A stretch of DNA of 64,000 nt from Rhodobacterales bacterium LSUCC0031. Its GTDB lineage: Bacteria > Pseudomonadota > Alphaproteobacteria > Rhodobacterales > Rhodobacteraceae. Numbering within the stretch: position 1 is the first letter of the stretch; every line of letters starts with the position of its first letter. The translations under genes were made by a program, and so were the position numbers. The DNA is taken from positions 372,001 through 436,000 of the forward strand of contig WVSP01000002.1 in the NCBI GenBank assembly GCA_015689735.1. The letters run 5' to 3'. Shown in pieces: positions 50,557-60,239 of the stretch. The notes beneath the pieces were generated by a model, which saw nothing but the letters and a program-made list of their open reading frames with translations, was not told where the DNA came from and did not search any database.

Positions 50557-51141
50557 TTATGTCTGCGCTGCACGCCACGCCGCCCAGTCTTCTGGCGTAT
50601 CGAGATCGATCGTTGCGCGTTGATCGGCAAACGGAAGCAGATGTCGTCGTGTGGCATGCGCGGCCAAGAGTGCTTTGGCCCCGTGATCGCCGGTGAGCTT
50701 GACAAGGTCTGGGATCAGGTCCGCAGGAAAGAGCACCGGATGACCCGGTACCCCCTCCGGTGTTGCAGCTTGCAAGATTGCCTTGGGCGCTTGGGCGCCG
50801 AGCGACACCATAAGATAAAGATCTTGCGCCGTAATTGCGGGCATATCGCAAAGCGCAATCAAGACCGGCCCAGAAAGGCCCTGCACCCCCGCCCGGATCG
50901 AAGCGGCCATGCCATCGTGATCGGTGGTGGTGACAATCGCGACGGGCAGATCGGCAAGTGCCTCTTGCCGCTGGGTTTGATTGGGGCCAAGCACGACACG
51001 CACCGGCACACCCGCCTTGCAGGCGCGCCGGGCCATAAGCCGCAAAAGCGGCTGCCCATCGACATCTTCCAACAGCTTGTCACGCCCCCTCATCCGGGAT
51101 GAGCGGCCTGCGGCAAGCAAGATGATGGTGGTCTGCTGCAT
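50557..51141 (-). CDS. MobA-like (MocA-type) NTP transferase
   Basis: 194 residues of the nucleotidyltransferase GT-A fold: the N-terminal LLAAGRSSRMRGRDKLLED and metal site IALCDMPAITAQ; VPGHPVLFP and LDTPEDW near the end. Relatives include MocA, which attaches CMP to the molybdenum cofactor, and purine-catabolism MobA-like proteins tied to xanthine dehydrogenase. No molybdoenzyme gene is adjacent, so the substrate is uncertain. Lies 53 bp downstream of the dimethylglycine dehydrogenase gene on the same strand. Confidence 0.85.
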   Translation of the reverse strand: MQQTTIILLAAGRSSRMRGRDKLLEDVDGQPLLRLMARRACKAGVPVRVVLGPNQTQRQEALADLPVAIVTTTDHDGMAASIRAGVQGLSGPVLIALCDMPAITAQDLYLMVSLGAQAPKAILQAATPEGVPGHPVLFPADLIPDLVKLTGDHGAKALLAAHATRRHLLPFADQRATIDLDTPEDWAAWRAAQT

Positions 51142-51194
51142 GGGGCCATAGGGGCAGGCGGGCAGGCCCGGGTCAAGGGCCTGCCCGTCGCATC

Positions 51195-53612
51195 TCAGGC
51201 GCGCATGCGGGGATCATCCCAGAGGGGCGCGGTGACGACGCGGGCTTTGCGCATCTCGCCCAAGATCTCGATCTCGACGGCCAAGCCTTCGACGATGCGA
51301 TCGGCGGGCAAAAAGCCCGTGGCGACCGATTGGCCCGTCCAGTGCGAGAACCCGCCCGAGGTGCAGAAGCCCACGACCGCACCATCAAGCCAGATCGGCT
51401 CATAGGCCACGACATCGGCATCGGCGGCCTCGACCACGAAATGGGCAAGTTTGCGGGCAGGGGGGGTGACGCGCTCCGCCTCGGCCACGCTGCGACCGAT
51501 GAAATCTGTGTTTTTCTTGAACTGGATAAAGCGATCAAGCCCGGTTTCGGCGGCGGTGTAATCGGGTGAAAACTCGCGCATCCACGACCCGAAGAAACGG
51601 TCGAGGCGCAGCGACATCATCGCGCGCATGCCGAAGGGCATGATCCCAAGCGCCTGACCCTTGTCCCAAAGCACCTGCCAGAGCGCGCGCTGTTCGAGCG
51701 CATCGACGAAAATCTCGTAGCCCAGATCGCCCGTATAGCTCACGCGCTGCACGATGGCGTCTGACAGCCCCACGACCATCCGCCGCACATCCATGAAGCG
51801 AAAGCCTTCGGCCGAGACATCGGCGCGGGTGACGGCCGCCAAAAGATCGCGCGCGCGCGGCCCCGCAATCTGAAAGCCCGTGCGTCTGTCCGAGATATTG
51901 GCGACCCGCACATCGCCCGCCACATGCGCATCGAACCAGCGCATATGCATGTCTTGCGCACCATAGCTGGCCGTCAGCTGGTATTCCGTCTCGGATAGGC
52001 ACGAGACAGTGAAATCCCCGATGATCTTGCCCTTTTCCGACAGCATCGGCGTAAGCGATAGCCGCCCCGGCGCAGGAATCCGGCCCGCCATGACCCGGTC
52101 GAGCCAGGCGCGCGCATCCCGGCCCGTGACGCTGTATTTGCCGAAATTCTGCAATTCGTTGATGCCTACGCCTGTGCGGACGCCCGTGACCTCGCGCGCG
52201 GTTGCCGCCCATGCGTTGGAGCGTCGGAAGCTTGGGGTTTCATAACGCTCTTCGCCAGGGGCGGCGAAGTAGTTCACAACCTCCAGCCCATACTGCTGGC
52301 CCCAAACCGCGCCCATCGCGTCGAAGGTGTCATACATGGGCGTCGTGCGATGGGGTCGCGCGGCGGGGAGTTCCTGGTTGGGATAGACCACTGAAAAGCG
52401 GGTCTGATAGTTCTCGATGACCTTGGGCAGGGTGTAGCCTGGCCCGATCCATCGGCCAAAGCGGGCGACATCCATTGCGCTGACATCGCGCTCGGCCTCG
52501 CCCTCGATCATCCATTGGGCCAGCATCAGCCCGACGCCGCCCCCTTGCGAAAAGCCTGCCATCACGCCGCAAGCCGACCAGTAATTGCGCAAGCCCGGTA
52601 CAGGGCCGACAAGCGGGTTGCCATCAGGCGCAAAGGTGAACGGGCCGTGGATCACCGATTTCACGCCCGCGCGCTCGAGCACCGGGAACCGCTTGTAGGC
52701 GAAGGCGATGCTTTCCTCGATCTTGTCGAAATCATCGGCCAAAAGCTCGTGGCCGAAATCCCATGAGGTGCCATTAACCGCCCATGGGCGGCATTTTTGT
52801 TCGTAAAAACCGATGCAAAGCCCGCGCCCCTCTTGGCGCAGATAGCTTTCGCCCGAGGGATCCATGACATGGGGATGCTCACCGCCGCCATCCAAGATCG
52901 CCATGATCTCTGGCACCTCGTCGGTGACGATATATTGATGCTCCATCGGATGCAGCGGCAGGTAGCAACCCGCCATCGCCGCAACCTCGCGCGCCCAGAG
53001 GCCCGCGGCATTCACCACATGCTCGGCATGGATCGTACCTTTGTCGGTCACGACATCCCATGTGCCGTCAGGGCGCGGGGTGGTCGCGATGACCTTGGTA
53101 TGAAGCACGATCTCGGCCCCACCCATCTTGGCCGCGCGCGCATAGGCATGGGTGGTGCCAGACGGGTCGAGATGCCCATCAAGCGGATCGTAGAGCCCGC
53201 CCAAGACGCCCTCGACATTGGTGATGGGGGACAACTTCTTGATCTCGTCGGGGCCGATGATCTCGGTATCCATGCCCATGTAGCGGTGCTTGGCACGTTC
53301 GGCTTTCAGCATATCGAGCCGCTCTGGCGTGTCGGCCAAGGTCACGCCCCCGACATGGTGCAGGCCGCATGACATGCCCGTCAGTGCCTCAAGCTCGCGG
53401 TACAGGCGGATGGTATAACCCTGAAGGGCTGCCATGTTCGTGTCGCCATTGAGCGTGTGAAAACCACCCGCCGCATGCCATGTCGAACCCGAGGTCAGTT
53501 CCGAACGCTCCAAGAGAATCACATCCGACCAGCCAAGCTTGGTGAGGTGATAGGCGACCGAGCAGCCGACGACGCCACCGCCGATGATGCAGACGCGCGT
53601 GGTGGTTTTCAT
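51195..53612 (-). CDS. Dimethylglycine/sarcosine dehydrogenase family flavoenzyme (FAD plus GcvT domains)
   Basis: 805 residues. N-terminal DAO-type FAD domain (CIIGGGVVGCSVAYHL; SGSTWHAAGG, around the usual flavin-attachment region; GPFTFAPDGNPLVGPVPG), an FAO_M linker, then from about 420 a GcvT-like tetrahydrofolate domain (GKYSVTGRDARAW, YTGDLGYEIFVD, CTSGGFSHWTGQSVATGF). Oxidatively removes an N-methyl group and captures it as methylene-THF. GGAGGATCTC precedes the ATG perfectly. Substrate by family is dimethylglycine or sarcosine; the tetrameric sarcosine oxidase at 10.9 kb suggests a glycine-betaine degradation route. Confidence 0.9.
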   Translation of the reverse strand: MKTTTRVCIIGGGVVGCSVAYHLTKLGWSDVILLERSELTSGSTWHAAGGFHTLNGDTNMAALQGYTIRLYRELEALTGMSCGLHHVGGVTLADTPERLDMLKAERAKHRYMGMDTEIIGPDEIKKLSPITNVEGVLGGLYDPLDGHLDPSGTTHAYARAAKMGGAEIVLHTKVIATTPRPDGTWDVVTDKGTIHAEHVVNAAGLWAREVAAMAGCYLPLHPMEHQYIVTDEVPEIMAILDGGGEHPHVMDPSGESYLRQEGRGLCIGFYEQKCRPWAVNGTSWDFGHELLADDFDKIEESIAFAYKRFPVLERAGVKSVIHGPFTFAPDGNPLVGPVPGLRNYWSACGVMAGFSQGGGVGLMLAQWMIEGEAERDVSAMDVARFGRWIGPGYTLPKVIENYQTRFSVVYPNQELPAARPHRTTPMYDTFDAMGAVWGQQYGLEVVNYFAAPGEERYETPSFRRSNAWAATAREVTGVRTGVGINELQNFGKYSVTGRDARAWLDRVMAGRIPAPGRLSLTPMLSEKGKIIGDFTVSCLSETEYQLTASYGAQDMHMRWFDAHVAGDVRVANISDRRTGFQIAGPRARDLLAAVTRADVSAEGFRFMDVRRMVVGLSDAIVQRVSYTGDLGYEIFVDALEQRALWQVLWDKGQALGIMPFGMRAMMSLRLDRFFGSWMREFSPDYTAAETGLDRFIQFKKNTDFIGRSVAEAERVTPPARKLAHFVVEAADADVVAYEPIWLDGAVVGFCTSGGFSHWTGQSVATGFLPADRIVEGLAVEIEILGEMRKARVVTAPLWDDPRMRA

Positions 53613-53707
53613 GAGATCCTCCGATACGATTTGAGCGCATCAAAGGCGGGCCAGTGGGTGCAGGCATGTCAGAAAGCGACAAAAGCTTGCCTGCATGCAC
53701 CGATCAT

Positions 53708-55045
53708 TCAGCCCAGTTTGCGCACCTTGAGCTTGGTCAGGCGATTACGCTCGCGTGCGGCAACCTCGAAGCGGAAGCCGTGGAAGCTGAAGCATTGGCC
53801 TACCGCCGGAATGGTCTGCGCCTCGTGAATGACAAGGCCTGCGACGGTGTTGGCCTCCTCATCAGGGAGTTGGAATTCGGTTGCGCGGTTGAAGTCGCGA
53901 ATCGTCATCGCACCATCGATCAAGAAATTGCCATCCGGGCCGGGGGCCAGCATCGGCGCATCGGGGATGTCGAATTCATCGGTGATCTCACCCACGATTT
54001 CTTCGAGGATATCCTCGAGCGTGATCAGCCCGCGCAGCGCACCATATTCATCGACCACCAGCGCGAAATGCGTATGGCGTTTGAGAAACTGTTTGAGCTG
54101 GTCATCCAGTGTCGTGGTTTCGGGGATGAAATAGGGTTTGACCGCCACATCGGTGATCTTGAAATTTCTGATCCCGGCGATGCCTTGGGCATCGGGGCCG
54201 CGCACCAGCGCATCGATGGCGCGCAACAGATCCTTGGCATGCACCACGCCGACGATGTTTTCCTGTTCGCCGCGATAAACAGGCAGCCGCGTATGAGGCG
54301 ATTGCAGCGCTTGGCTGAGGATATCTTCGGGCTCGGCATCTGCATCGATCATCTCGATCCCTGAGCGATGGAGCATGATCTCCTCGACGGTGCGCTCATG
54401 CAGGTCGAGCGCCCCCAAAAGCCTGTCGCGCTGTTCCTTGCCGACCCGCCCCTCGGAATGGCCGAGTGACAAGGCCCCCATGATTTCTTCGTGGACCGAG
54501 AGCATGTTGGCGCCCGCATCGATACGCACGCCAAAGAGTGCCAGCACCGCGCGGACAAGGTAGCGCACAACCGACACGACCGGCGCCATCACTGCGATGA
54601 CGAGTGCAATGGGCCGCGCGATGCGCGACGCGGTCCTTTCGGGATCGTTGATCGCATAGGTCTTGGGCAAGACCTCGGCAAAGATCAGCACAAGTGCCGT
54701 CATGACCAAGGTCGCCAATGCCACGCCGCCTTCGCCAAATAGCGTGGTCAAAAGCGCCGTGGCCAGCGAGGTGGCCAAGATGTTCACAAGGTTATTGCCC
54801 AGCAAGATGCCGCCGATCAGCCGTTCGCTATCCTCCTTGAGGGCGAGGGCCCTTTCGGCCCCTTGCGCGCTCGGCTCGGCGCGATCGGCCATCGACCGCA
54901 GCTTGCCCCGCGAGGCCGCCGTCAGTGCCGTTTCCGAGCCGGAGAAAAAGGCCGAACAAAAAAGCAACAACACGATCACCGCCGCGGTGATCCATGTGGC
55001 GGGGTCGGAAAGGGCAGAGACATTCTGGGCGACGGTGTGATCCAT
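53708..55045 (-). CDS. CNNM/CorC-HlyC-family membrane protein with CBS domains
   Basis: 445 residues: CNNM (DUF21) domain with three to four helices (about 20-170; FSGSETALTAASR), a CBS pair (about 205-330; HTRLPVYRGEQENIVGVVHAKDLL) and the C-terminal CorC_HlyC domain (about 350-440). Homologues move or sense Mg2+ or Co2+. ATG at 55045 starts MDHTVAQ. It stands downstream of xerD on the same strand with repeat copy C between; the group with xerD and aroK-aroB is typical of alphaproteobacteria. Confidence 0.88.
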   Translation of the reverse strand: MDHTVAQNVSALSDPATWITAAVIVLLLFCSAFFSGSETALTAASRGKLRSMADRAEPSAQGAERALALKEDSERLIGGILLGNNLVNILATSLATALLTTLFGEGGVALATLVMTALVLIFAEVLPKTYAINDPERTASRIARPIALVIAVMAPVVSVVRYLVRAVLALFGVRIDAGANMLSVHEEIMGALSLGHSEGRVGKEQRDRLLGALDLHERTVEEIMLHRSGIEMIDADAEPEDILSQALQSPHTRLPVYRGEQENIVGVVHAKDLLRAIDALVRGPDAQGIAGIRNFKITDVAVKPYFIPETTTLDDQLKQFLKRHTHFALVVDEYGALRGLITLEDILEEIVGEITDEFDIPDAPMLAPGPDGNFLIDGAMTIRDFNRATEFQLPDEEANTVAGLVIHEAQTIPAVGQCFSFHGFRFEVAARERNRLTKLKVRKLG

Positions 55046-55140
55046 GGCGTGGTTATGGAGATTGTGAGGCCATGCTTCAAGATAGGGCGCGCGCATTGCA
55101 GGGTGCTGTTGCAAAGACTGTGCTGAATGGCAAACGTGGT

Positions 55141-55204
55141 GCGGGGGCGCTGCCCCCAGCCGCCTGCGGCGTCTTCCCCCGGGATATTTTCGAAACGAAG
55201 AAGG
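55141..55204 (+). repeat. Dispersed double-hairpin element, copy C
   Basis: GGGGGCGCTGCCCCC hairpin (55143-55157), GCCGC-CT-GCGGC hairpin (55159-55170), then TTCCCCCGGGATATTTTCGA and AACGAAGAAGG. It lies between xerD and the CNNM gene, in antisense orientation to both. Same family as copies at 12189 and 42546. Confidence 0.85.
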
Positions 55205-55209
55205 GGCAT

Positions 55210-56148
55210 TCAGTCCTTGGCGAGCGGATGGTTGTCGAGAACCAGCCGTTTGAGGCGTTCATCGAGGATATGTGTATAGATCTCTGTCGTGGCGATATCG
55301 GCATGGCCCAGGAGCGTTTGGATCGCGCGCAGATCAGCCCCGTTTTGCAGCAGATGGGTCGCAAAGGCATGGCGCATGCCATGCGGTGTCACGCGCGCTG
55401 GGTCGCAGCCCGCCACGATGGCCAATTCCTTGATCAAGGTGAAAAATCTGACACGGGTCAGATGACCCGACGCGCCATGGGAGGGAAAGAGAAAAGGCGA
55501 GGCCTTGGTCCCGTTCGCCTGTTTGCGTGCCTCTTGGGCGGCATCGCGATGGGCAAGCCATGCCGTGATCGCAGCGCGCGCGGGGCGCGAGAGTGGCACA
55601 AGGCGTTCCTTGGCGCCCTTGCCGCGCACCAAGAGCATCTGCGGATCACCCCGGACCGCGGCCACGGGAAGGCCAACCAGTTCAGACACGCGCAAGCCCG
55701 TGGCATAAAGGATCTGCATCAAACAGTGGTTGCGGGCGCAATCGGCCGCGGTTTTCCCATGGGTTTCAGCCGCTTGTAGCAGCGCATCCACTTCTTCCAT
55801 GCGCAGTGCGCCAGGTAAGCTGTGGTGCTTGGTGGGACCCTTGATCTGTAAGACAGGATTGTCGCGGCGCCAGCCCTCTTCATGAGCGAAGCGGTAAAGT
55901 TGCTTGAGGGCCGAGAGGCGACGGGCGCGGGTAGCAGGACTGAGACCTTCGGCATCGAGCCGGGTCAAGTACGCTTCGATCATCGCGCGATCGGCTTGCG
56001 CAAAACTTGACCCGTGTCGGGCGAGGTAGCCTGCCACATCGCGCAGATCGCGGCCATAGGCCAATTGCGTGTTGCGCGCGGCGCCTTGCTCGGCGGCTTG
56101 GGCTGCAAGGAAGGCAGCAATCCATCCTTGATCGGTCGCTGTGCTCAT
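55210..56148 (-). CDS. xerD: Tyrosine recombinase XerD
   Basis: 312 residues. SAM-like N-terminal core-binding domain, then the catalytic domain with Arg in YATGLRVSELVGL, Lys in RGKGAKERLVPL, His/Arg in TPHGMRHAFATHLL, His in LLGHADIATTEIYTHI and the Tyr nucleophile there. Resolves chromosome dimers with XerC at dif. The start overlaps the stop of the helical-repeat protein (ATGA). XerD rather than XerC by context beside aroK-aroB and the CNNM gene. Confidence 0.92.
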   Translation of the reverse strand: MSTATDQGWIAAFLAAQAAEQGAARNTQLAYGRDLRDVAGYLARHGSSFAQADRAMIEAYLTRLDAEGLSPATRARRLSALKQLYRFAHEEGWRRDNPVLQIKGPTKHHSLPGALRMEEVDALLQAAETHGKTAADCARNHCLMQILYATGLRVSELVGLPVAAVRGDPQMLLVRGKGAKERLVPLSRPARAAITAWLAHRDAAQEARKQANGTKASPFLFPSHGASGHLTRVRFFTLIKELAIVAGCDPARVTPHGMRHAFATHLLQNGADLRAIQTLLGHADIATTEIYTHILDERLKRLVLDNHPLAKD

Positions 56149-57716
56149 TGGCTGGGGGCCGGGGTCAGCAACATCAATTGCAGGGCGGCACGTCTTGCCA
56201 GATCTTCAAGCCCAATGCTGCGATAAAGGGCCAAGGCGTCGGTCAGATCGCCGGGATCGCGCGCCTTGTCAGACAAGACCAAGGCGGCGCGCAGGATCGC
56301 TTCGCCCAGGCGATCATTTTGCACAAACCACGCATAGCGATGTGTCGGAACCGGATCGGCAAAGGCCGCGGCCACGGCCTGGGTCGTGAGATCGGCATTG
56401 GGGGGCGGGCTGACAGGTTGACCACGGGCGATCGCGAAATGAAACGCCTCCTCTCGGCTTTGTGGCAGTGCGGCTTGGGCGATGGTCTCGTAATGGGAAG
56501 AAAGAAGCCCGATCCTGCGCGCCAAGAGCCCCGTTTCACCCACCAAGGGCATCCGCAGCAATCGCTCGGCATAGATGGCGGCAAAAGCAGTCTCGAGCCC
56601 TGCCGCTTGCATGGCGGCATAGGCCGAGGCCAGGCGGGCGCCCGCTTGCACCGGGTCGCCGGCCAAGACGGCCGCATCGAAACGTTGCAGCGCGCCGACC
56701 CTGTCCCACACGCCACCCGAGGCGGAAGGCACACGCGCCGTGTAGATAGCGAGCCATTGGCCAGCCGAAATCGCACCCGCGCGCATCAAGCGCTCGCTGG
56801 CGTCGAGCTGCGCATGCCAGCCTGCTTGGTCGGAAAGATCAGCATGGGCGAAAATCAGGGGCAGGCCCAAGGTGGCTGGGCGTTCACCGATGGCCGCGCG
56901 CATCTGGAAGGCAAGCGGGGTCATCGCCGGGTCTGGGGGCAGCGGGGGTGCGCCTTCGAACAGTTCCGGGTCGAGGAAGCGGGCAATCAGATCCGCCTCG
57001 GCTGCGGTGATCCTGCCCAAGGCAAATCCGGTATCAAGGCTGAGTGCCGCTGCGGCCCAGTCACCCGTGCGGGCAAGGCATAAGATCCGCGCAGGCAAGG
57101 TCGGGGCGATATCGGGATTGGCCGCCATCGCCTGGCAGGCGCGGTCGGCATGCCCGGTCATCAACGAGACATCGAACCAGCGCCGGAATACCTGTGGATT
57201 GGTCGGGCCTGCACGCTCGATCAAGGCTTGGGCTTGGTCCAGGGCGCCGCGCGCAAGCAGCATATCGATGCGCGCCAGAAACACCATTGCACTGTCACTC
57301 TCGGTGTCGCGTGGCGGGTCAAGCTCGGCCAAGGCCAAGGTCTCGGTAAAGCTTTGAATTGCGGGTAATCCCGCGATCGGTTGTGCGCGCAACAGCCGGG
57401 CGAGGATCTCGGGTTCGGATGCCCCCCAAAGACCCGCAGGCAACCCCGTGATGCTTGAGGGCAAGATCCCGACCGCCGAAAGCGAGAGGCTGCCCAGCGG
57501 CATGACGCTGATGCTGGGGGCGATGATCTCGGTGGCGATATTGGCATGGGGACGGCTGACGGTATCCGATAACCAATCAGGCGCCCCGATCGATGGAAGA
57601 TCGGGCATCTGGGGCGGTATCGGGCCATTGACCTGTGCAGGTTCGATCTGGCCATGGCTAGGCAGGGCCATCCACAGCGCGCAGAAGGCCGCAAGACCCC
57701 TTCGTTTAGTCAACAT
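56145..57716 (-). CDS. Exported helical-repeat protein of unknown function
   Basis: 523 residues. Signal peptide at the N-terminus (MLTKRRGLAAFCALWMALPSHG). From about residue 90 onward the protein is Ala/Leu-rich helix pairs of tetratricopeptide-like character (ARIDMLLARGALDQAQALIE, ARLASAYAAMQAAGLE). No catalytic motif is visible. Probably a periplasmic scaffold. ATG at 57716 overlaps the end of the small membrane-protein gene by 3 codons and its stop overlaps the xerD start, so it is tightly placed in an operon. I do not recognise a named family. Confidence 0.8.
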   Translation of the reverse strand: MLTKRRGLAAFCALWMALPSHGQIEPAQVNGPIPPQMPDLPSIGAPDWLSDTVSRPHANIATEIIAPSISVMPLGSLSLSAVGILPSSITGLPAGLWGASEPEILARLLRAQPIAGLPAIQSFTETLALAELDPPRDTESDSAMVFLARIDMLLARGALDQAQALIERAGPTNPQVFRRWFDVSLMTGHADRACQAMAANPDIAPTLPARILCLARTGDWAAAALSLDTGFALGRITAAEADLIARFLDPELFEGAPPLPPDPAMTPLAFQMRAAIGERPATLGLPLIFAHADLSDQAGWHAQLDASERLMRAGAISAGQWLAIYTARVPSASGGVWDRVGALQRFDAAVLAGDPVQAGARLASAYAAMQAAGLETAFAAIYAERLLRMPLVGETGLLARRIGLLSSHYETIAQAALPQSREEAFHFAIARGQPVSPPPNADLTTQAVAAAFADPVPTHRYAWFVQNDRLGEAILRAALVLSDKARDPGDLTDALALYRSIGLEDLARRAALQLMLLTPAPSQ

Positions 57717-57867
57717 CAAGGTCCACCGGCGCTGTGATGCGCTCTTGCTGGGGCATAAGATATCCCGAGTAAGAATAGCCAAGCAACCCAAGCCCGCCCA
57801 AAAGGGTCACGAAAAAAAGCACCTTGATCACGCGCCACATGCTCTTTGCCTTTGTCTTCGCCTTCAT
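57706..57867 (-). CDS. Small membrane protein upstream of the helical-repeat gene
   Basis: 53 residues from ATG 57867, or 44 from ATG 57840. A basic start (MKAKTKAKSMWRVIK) is followed by one transmembrane segment (VLFFVTLLGGLGLLGYSY) and a short acidic tail ending in VDLDVD. Its stop overlaps the next gene by 11 bp, which supports it being translated. Divergent from aroK. No known function; it may anchor or partner the exported helical-repeat protein (inference). Confidence 0.7.
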   Translation of the reverse strand: MKAKTKAKSMWRVIKVLFFVTLLGGLGLLGYSYSGYLMPQQERITAPVDLDVD

Positions 57868-57905
57868 AGCCCGCGGGCCTTTGACCGCCAGCCCACGGAT
57901 CGGCG

Positions 57906-57933
57906 TTTGCCGCCGTTGAGATTTCCTTATAAG
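57906..57933 (+). promoter_or_regulatory. Promoter of aroK
   Basis: TTTGCC (57906-57911), 16-nt spacer, TATAAG (57928-57933). Its expected transcript start would fall just after the ATG at 57936, which argues for translation from 57981. Confidence 0.5.
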
Positions 57934-57980
57934 CCATGCGGGACGAAATTGCGCCAGTCACCGAAGAATTTTTTGACCCA

Positions 57981-58562
57981 ATGTCCGATCCAGACGCAAA
58001 ACCACAAAAAATCCGTGCGATGCGCTTGGTGCGCAGTGTCGTGTTGGTTGGCATGATGGGGGCGGGAAAGACGGCTGTGGGCCGTGTTTTGGCGCAGCAT
58101 CTCGATGCGCCGATGCGCGACTCGGATGCCGAGATTGAAGCTTCGTCGCAACTTTCGATCGCGGAGATCTTTGCACGCTACGGCGAGCCCTTCTTTCGGG
58201 AAAAAGAAAGTGCCGTGATCGCGCGGCTTTTGGCGGGGCCGCCGTGCATTTTGTCCACGGGTGGCGGTGCGTGGATGTCACCCGAGAACCGTGCGCGTTT
58301 GAGCACAGGGGCGGTGGTTGTGTGGTTGCAGGCCGACTTGGATTTGTTGTGGCAACGCGTGCGCCACAAGACTACGCGGCCCTTGCTGCGCACGGCCGAT
58401 CCCTATGCAAGCCTGGCCGCGCTTTATGCGCAGCGCGCGCCGATTTATGCGCTTGCACCGCATCATGTGGCGGTTGTCCCTGAGTGGTCGGTGGAAGAAA
58501 CAACCGAACATGTGTTGGCAGTGCTCAGCGCGGCCGGCGCGATCGAGGAGGTCGGAAAATGA
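57981..58562 (+). CDS. aroK: Shikimate kinase
   Basis: 193 residues. Phosphorylates shikimate at the 3-hydroxyl in aromatic amino-acid synthesis. Walker A VGMMGAGKTAVG, shikimate-binding RDSDAEIE (DxD) and STGGGAW, and the LID Arg in KTTRPLL. ATG at 57981 is preferred over 57936 because a TATAAG box directly precedes the latter; this leaves a 20-residue leader before the kinase fold. Its stop overlaps the aroB ATG. Confidence 0.92.
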   Translation: MSDPDAKPQKIRAMRLVRSVVLVGMMGAGKTAVGRVLAQHLDAPMRDSDAEIEASSQLSIAEIFARYGEPFFREKESAVIARLLAGPPCILSTGGGAWMSPENRARLSTGAVVVWLQADLDLLWQRVRHKTTRPLLRTADPYASLAALYAQRAPIYALAPHHVAVVPEWSVEETTEHVLAVLSAAGAIEEVGK

Positions 58563-59674
58563 GCGAGACGGTGCATGTGGCCCTTGGCGATCGCGCCTAT
58601 GATGTGCGGATCGGCACAGGCTTGATCGCCGCTGTGGGCTCCGAGATCGAACCGCTGTTGCGACGTCCAAAGGTCTGGATCGTAACCGAGCGCAAGGTGG
58701 CAGGCTTACACCTCGCCGCTTTGGAAAAAAGCCTAGAGGCGGCAGGGATTGCCACGGCGGCTTTGGTTCTGCCCCCCGGCGAGACCACGAAGAGCTGGCC
58801 CCATCTGATCGAGGTGGTGGAATGGCTTTTGGCCGAAAAGGTCGAAAGGCGCGATGTGGTCATCGCCTTTGGCGGTGGTGTAATTGGCGATCTGGTGGGT
58901 TTTGCCGCAGCGATCCTTCGGCGCGGTGTTCGCTTCGTTCAGCTGCCAACGTCGCTTCTTGCACAGGTTGACAGCTCGGTCGGCGGCAAGACCGGGATCA
59001 ATTCGACACATGGCAAGAACCTTGTAGGGGCATTTCATCAGCCAAGCCTCGTCTTGGCCGATATCGACGTGCTGGCCACACTCGATCCGCGTGACTTCTT
59101 GGCGGGCTATGGCGAAGTTGTGAAATACGGGTTGCTTGGTGACGCGGCGTTTTTCGCGTGGCTCGAGCAAAACGGCCCAGCCCTTGCCACAGGCGATCGC
59201 GCCTTGCAGGTCGAGGCGGTGCGCCGGTCTGTGCAAATGAAGGCCGATATCGTTGTCCGGGATGAAACCGAACAGGGCGAGCGCGCATTGTTGAACCTTG
59301 GCCATACCTTTGGTCATGCGCTTGAGGCGGCGACCGGCTTTGGCAATCGGTTGTTGCATGGTGAAGGGGTCGCGATCGGCTGCGCGCTTGCCTTTGCGCT
59401 GTCGGCGCGGCTGGGGCTGTGTGCGCAAGAAGATCCAAGCCGTGTGCGCGCGCATTTAGCCAAGATGAAGATGAAGCGTGATCTCTCTGATATCGAAGGG
59501 GATTTACCGGATTTGAATGCACTGATCGGCCTGATGGCGCAAGACAAGAAGGTGGTTGATGGGCAACTGCGCTTTATTCTTGCCCGCGCGATCGGTGATG
59601 CCTTTGTCGCCACTGATGTGCCAAGCGACACGCTGCGCGGCCTCCTTGCGGAGGCGCTGCGTGGGTGGAGATGA
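58559..59674 (+). CDS. aroB: 3-dehydroquinate synthase
   Basis: 371 residues. NAD- and metal-dependent cyclisation of DAHP to dehydroquinate. Motifs: FGGGVIGDLVGFAAA, LAQVDSSVGGKTGIN, GYGEVVKYG, and the metal His in NLGHTFGHALE and LLHGEGVAIG. ATG at 58559 overlaps the aroK stop (ATGA). The pair acts in the shikimate pathway. Confidence 0.96.
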   Translation: MSETVHVALGDRAYDVRIGTGLIAAVGSEIEPLLRRPKVWIVTERKVAGLHLAALEKSLEAAGIATAALVLPPGETTKSWPHLIEVVEWLLAEKVERRDVVIAFGGGVIGDLVGFAAAILRRGVRFVQLPTSLLAQVDSSVGGKTGINSTHGKNLVGAFHQPSLVLADIDVLATLDPRDFLAGYGEVVKYGLLGDAAFFAWLEQNGPALATGDRALQVEAVRRSVQMKADIVVRDETEQGERALLNLGHTFGHALEAATGFGNRLLHGEGVAIGCALAFALSARLGLCAQEDPSRVRAHLAKMKMKRDLSDIEGDLPDLNALIGLMAQDKKVVDGQLRFILARAIGDAFVATDVPSDTLRGLLAEALRGWR

Positions 59675-59729
59675 ACTTTTTGTTCGACAATTCAATTGAT
59701 GCGGAAATTCTTACGAATTTTCGTGTCCA

Positions 59730-60236
59730 TCAATCCTTGCCGCGATATGGCTCGACATATTGAAGCGCCATATCCCAAGGGAAAAAGATCCACGTATCCT
59801 GGCTGACACCTGTGATGAAGGTATCGACCAAAGGCTCGCCTTTGGGTTTTGCATAGACGGTGGCAAAATGCGCCTTGGGATAAAGGCCGCGCACCACCTC
59901 AAGCGTCTTGCCCGTATCGACGAGGTCGTCGATCACCAAAATCCCTGTACCATCACCCATCAGCGCGTCATCGGGGCGGTTCAGAACCACGGGTTCGGCC
60001 TGTGATTGGTGATCATAGCTTTTGACACTGATCGTATCGACGAGACGGATCCCCAATTCGCGCGCCACGATCATCGCGGGTGCCATGCCGCCGCGGGTAA
60101 TTGCAATCACTGCACGCCAGTTGCCCTCATCGCCTGGCCCACGCTTATCCAACCGCCATGCCAAGGCGCGGGCATCGCGATGGATCTGGTCCCAAGAGAC
60201 GTGAAAGCCTTTTTCATGCGGCAAGGGCGTGATCAT
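59730..60236 (-). CDS. gpt: Xanthine-guanine phosphoribosyltransferase
   Basis: 168 residues. Purine salvage: attaches ribose 5-phosphate from PRPP to guanine or xanthine. PRPP loop [15 protein letters not shown], base-side [15 protein letters not shown]. Starts 3 bp after the fabI stop on the same strand, so the two are cotranscribed although functionally unrelated. Convergent with aroB. Confidence 0.93.
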   Translation of the reverse strand: MITPLPHEKGFHVSWDQIHRDARALAWRLDKRGPGDEGNWRAVIAITRGGMAPAMIVARELGIRLVDTISVKSYDHQSQAEPVVLNRPDDALMGDGTGILVIDDLVDTGKTLEVVRGLYPKAHFATVYAKPKGEPLVDTFITGVSQDTWIFFPWDMALQYVEPYRGKD

Positions 60237-60239
60237 CGG

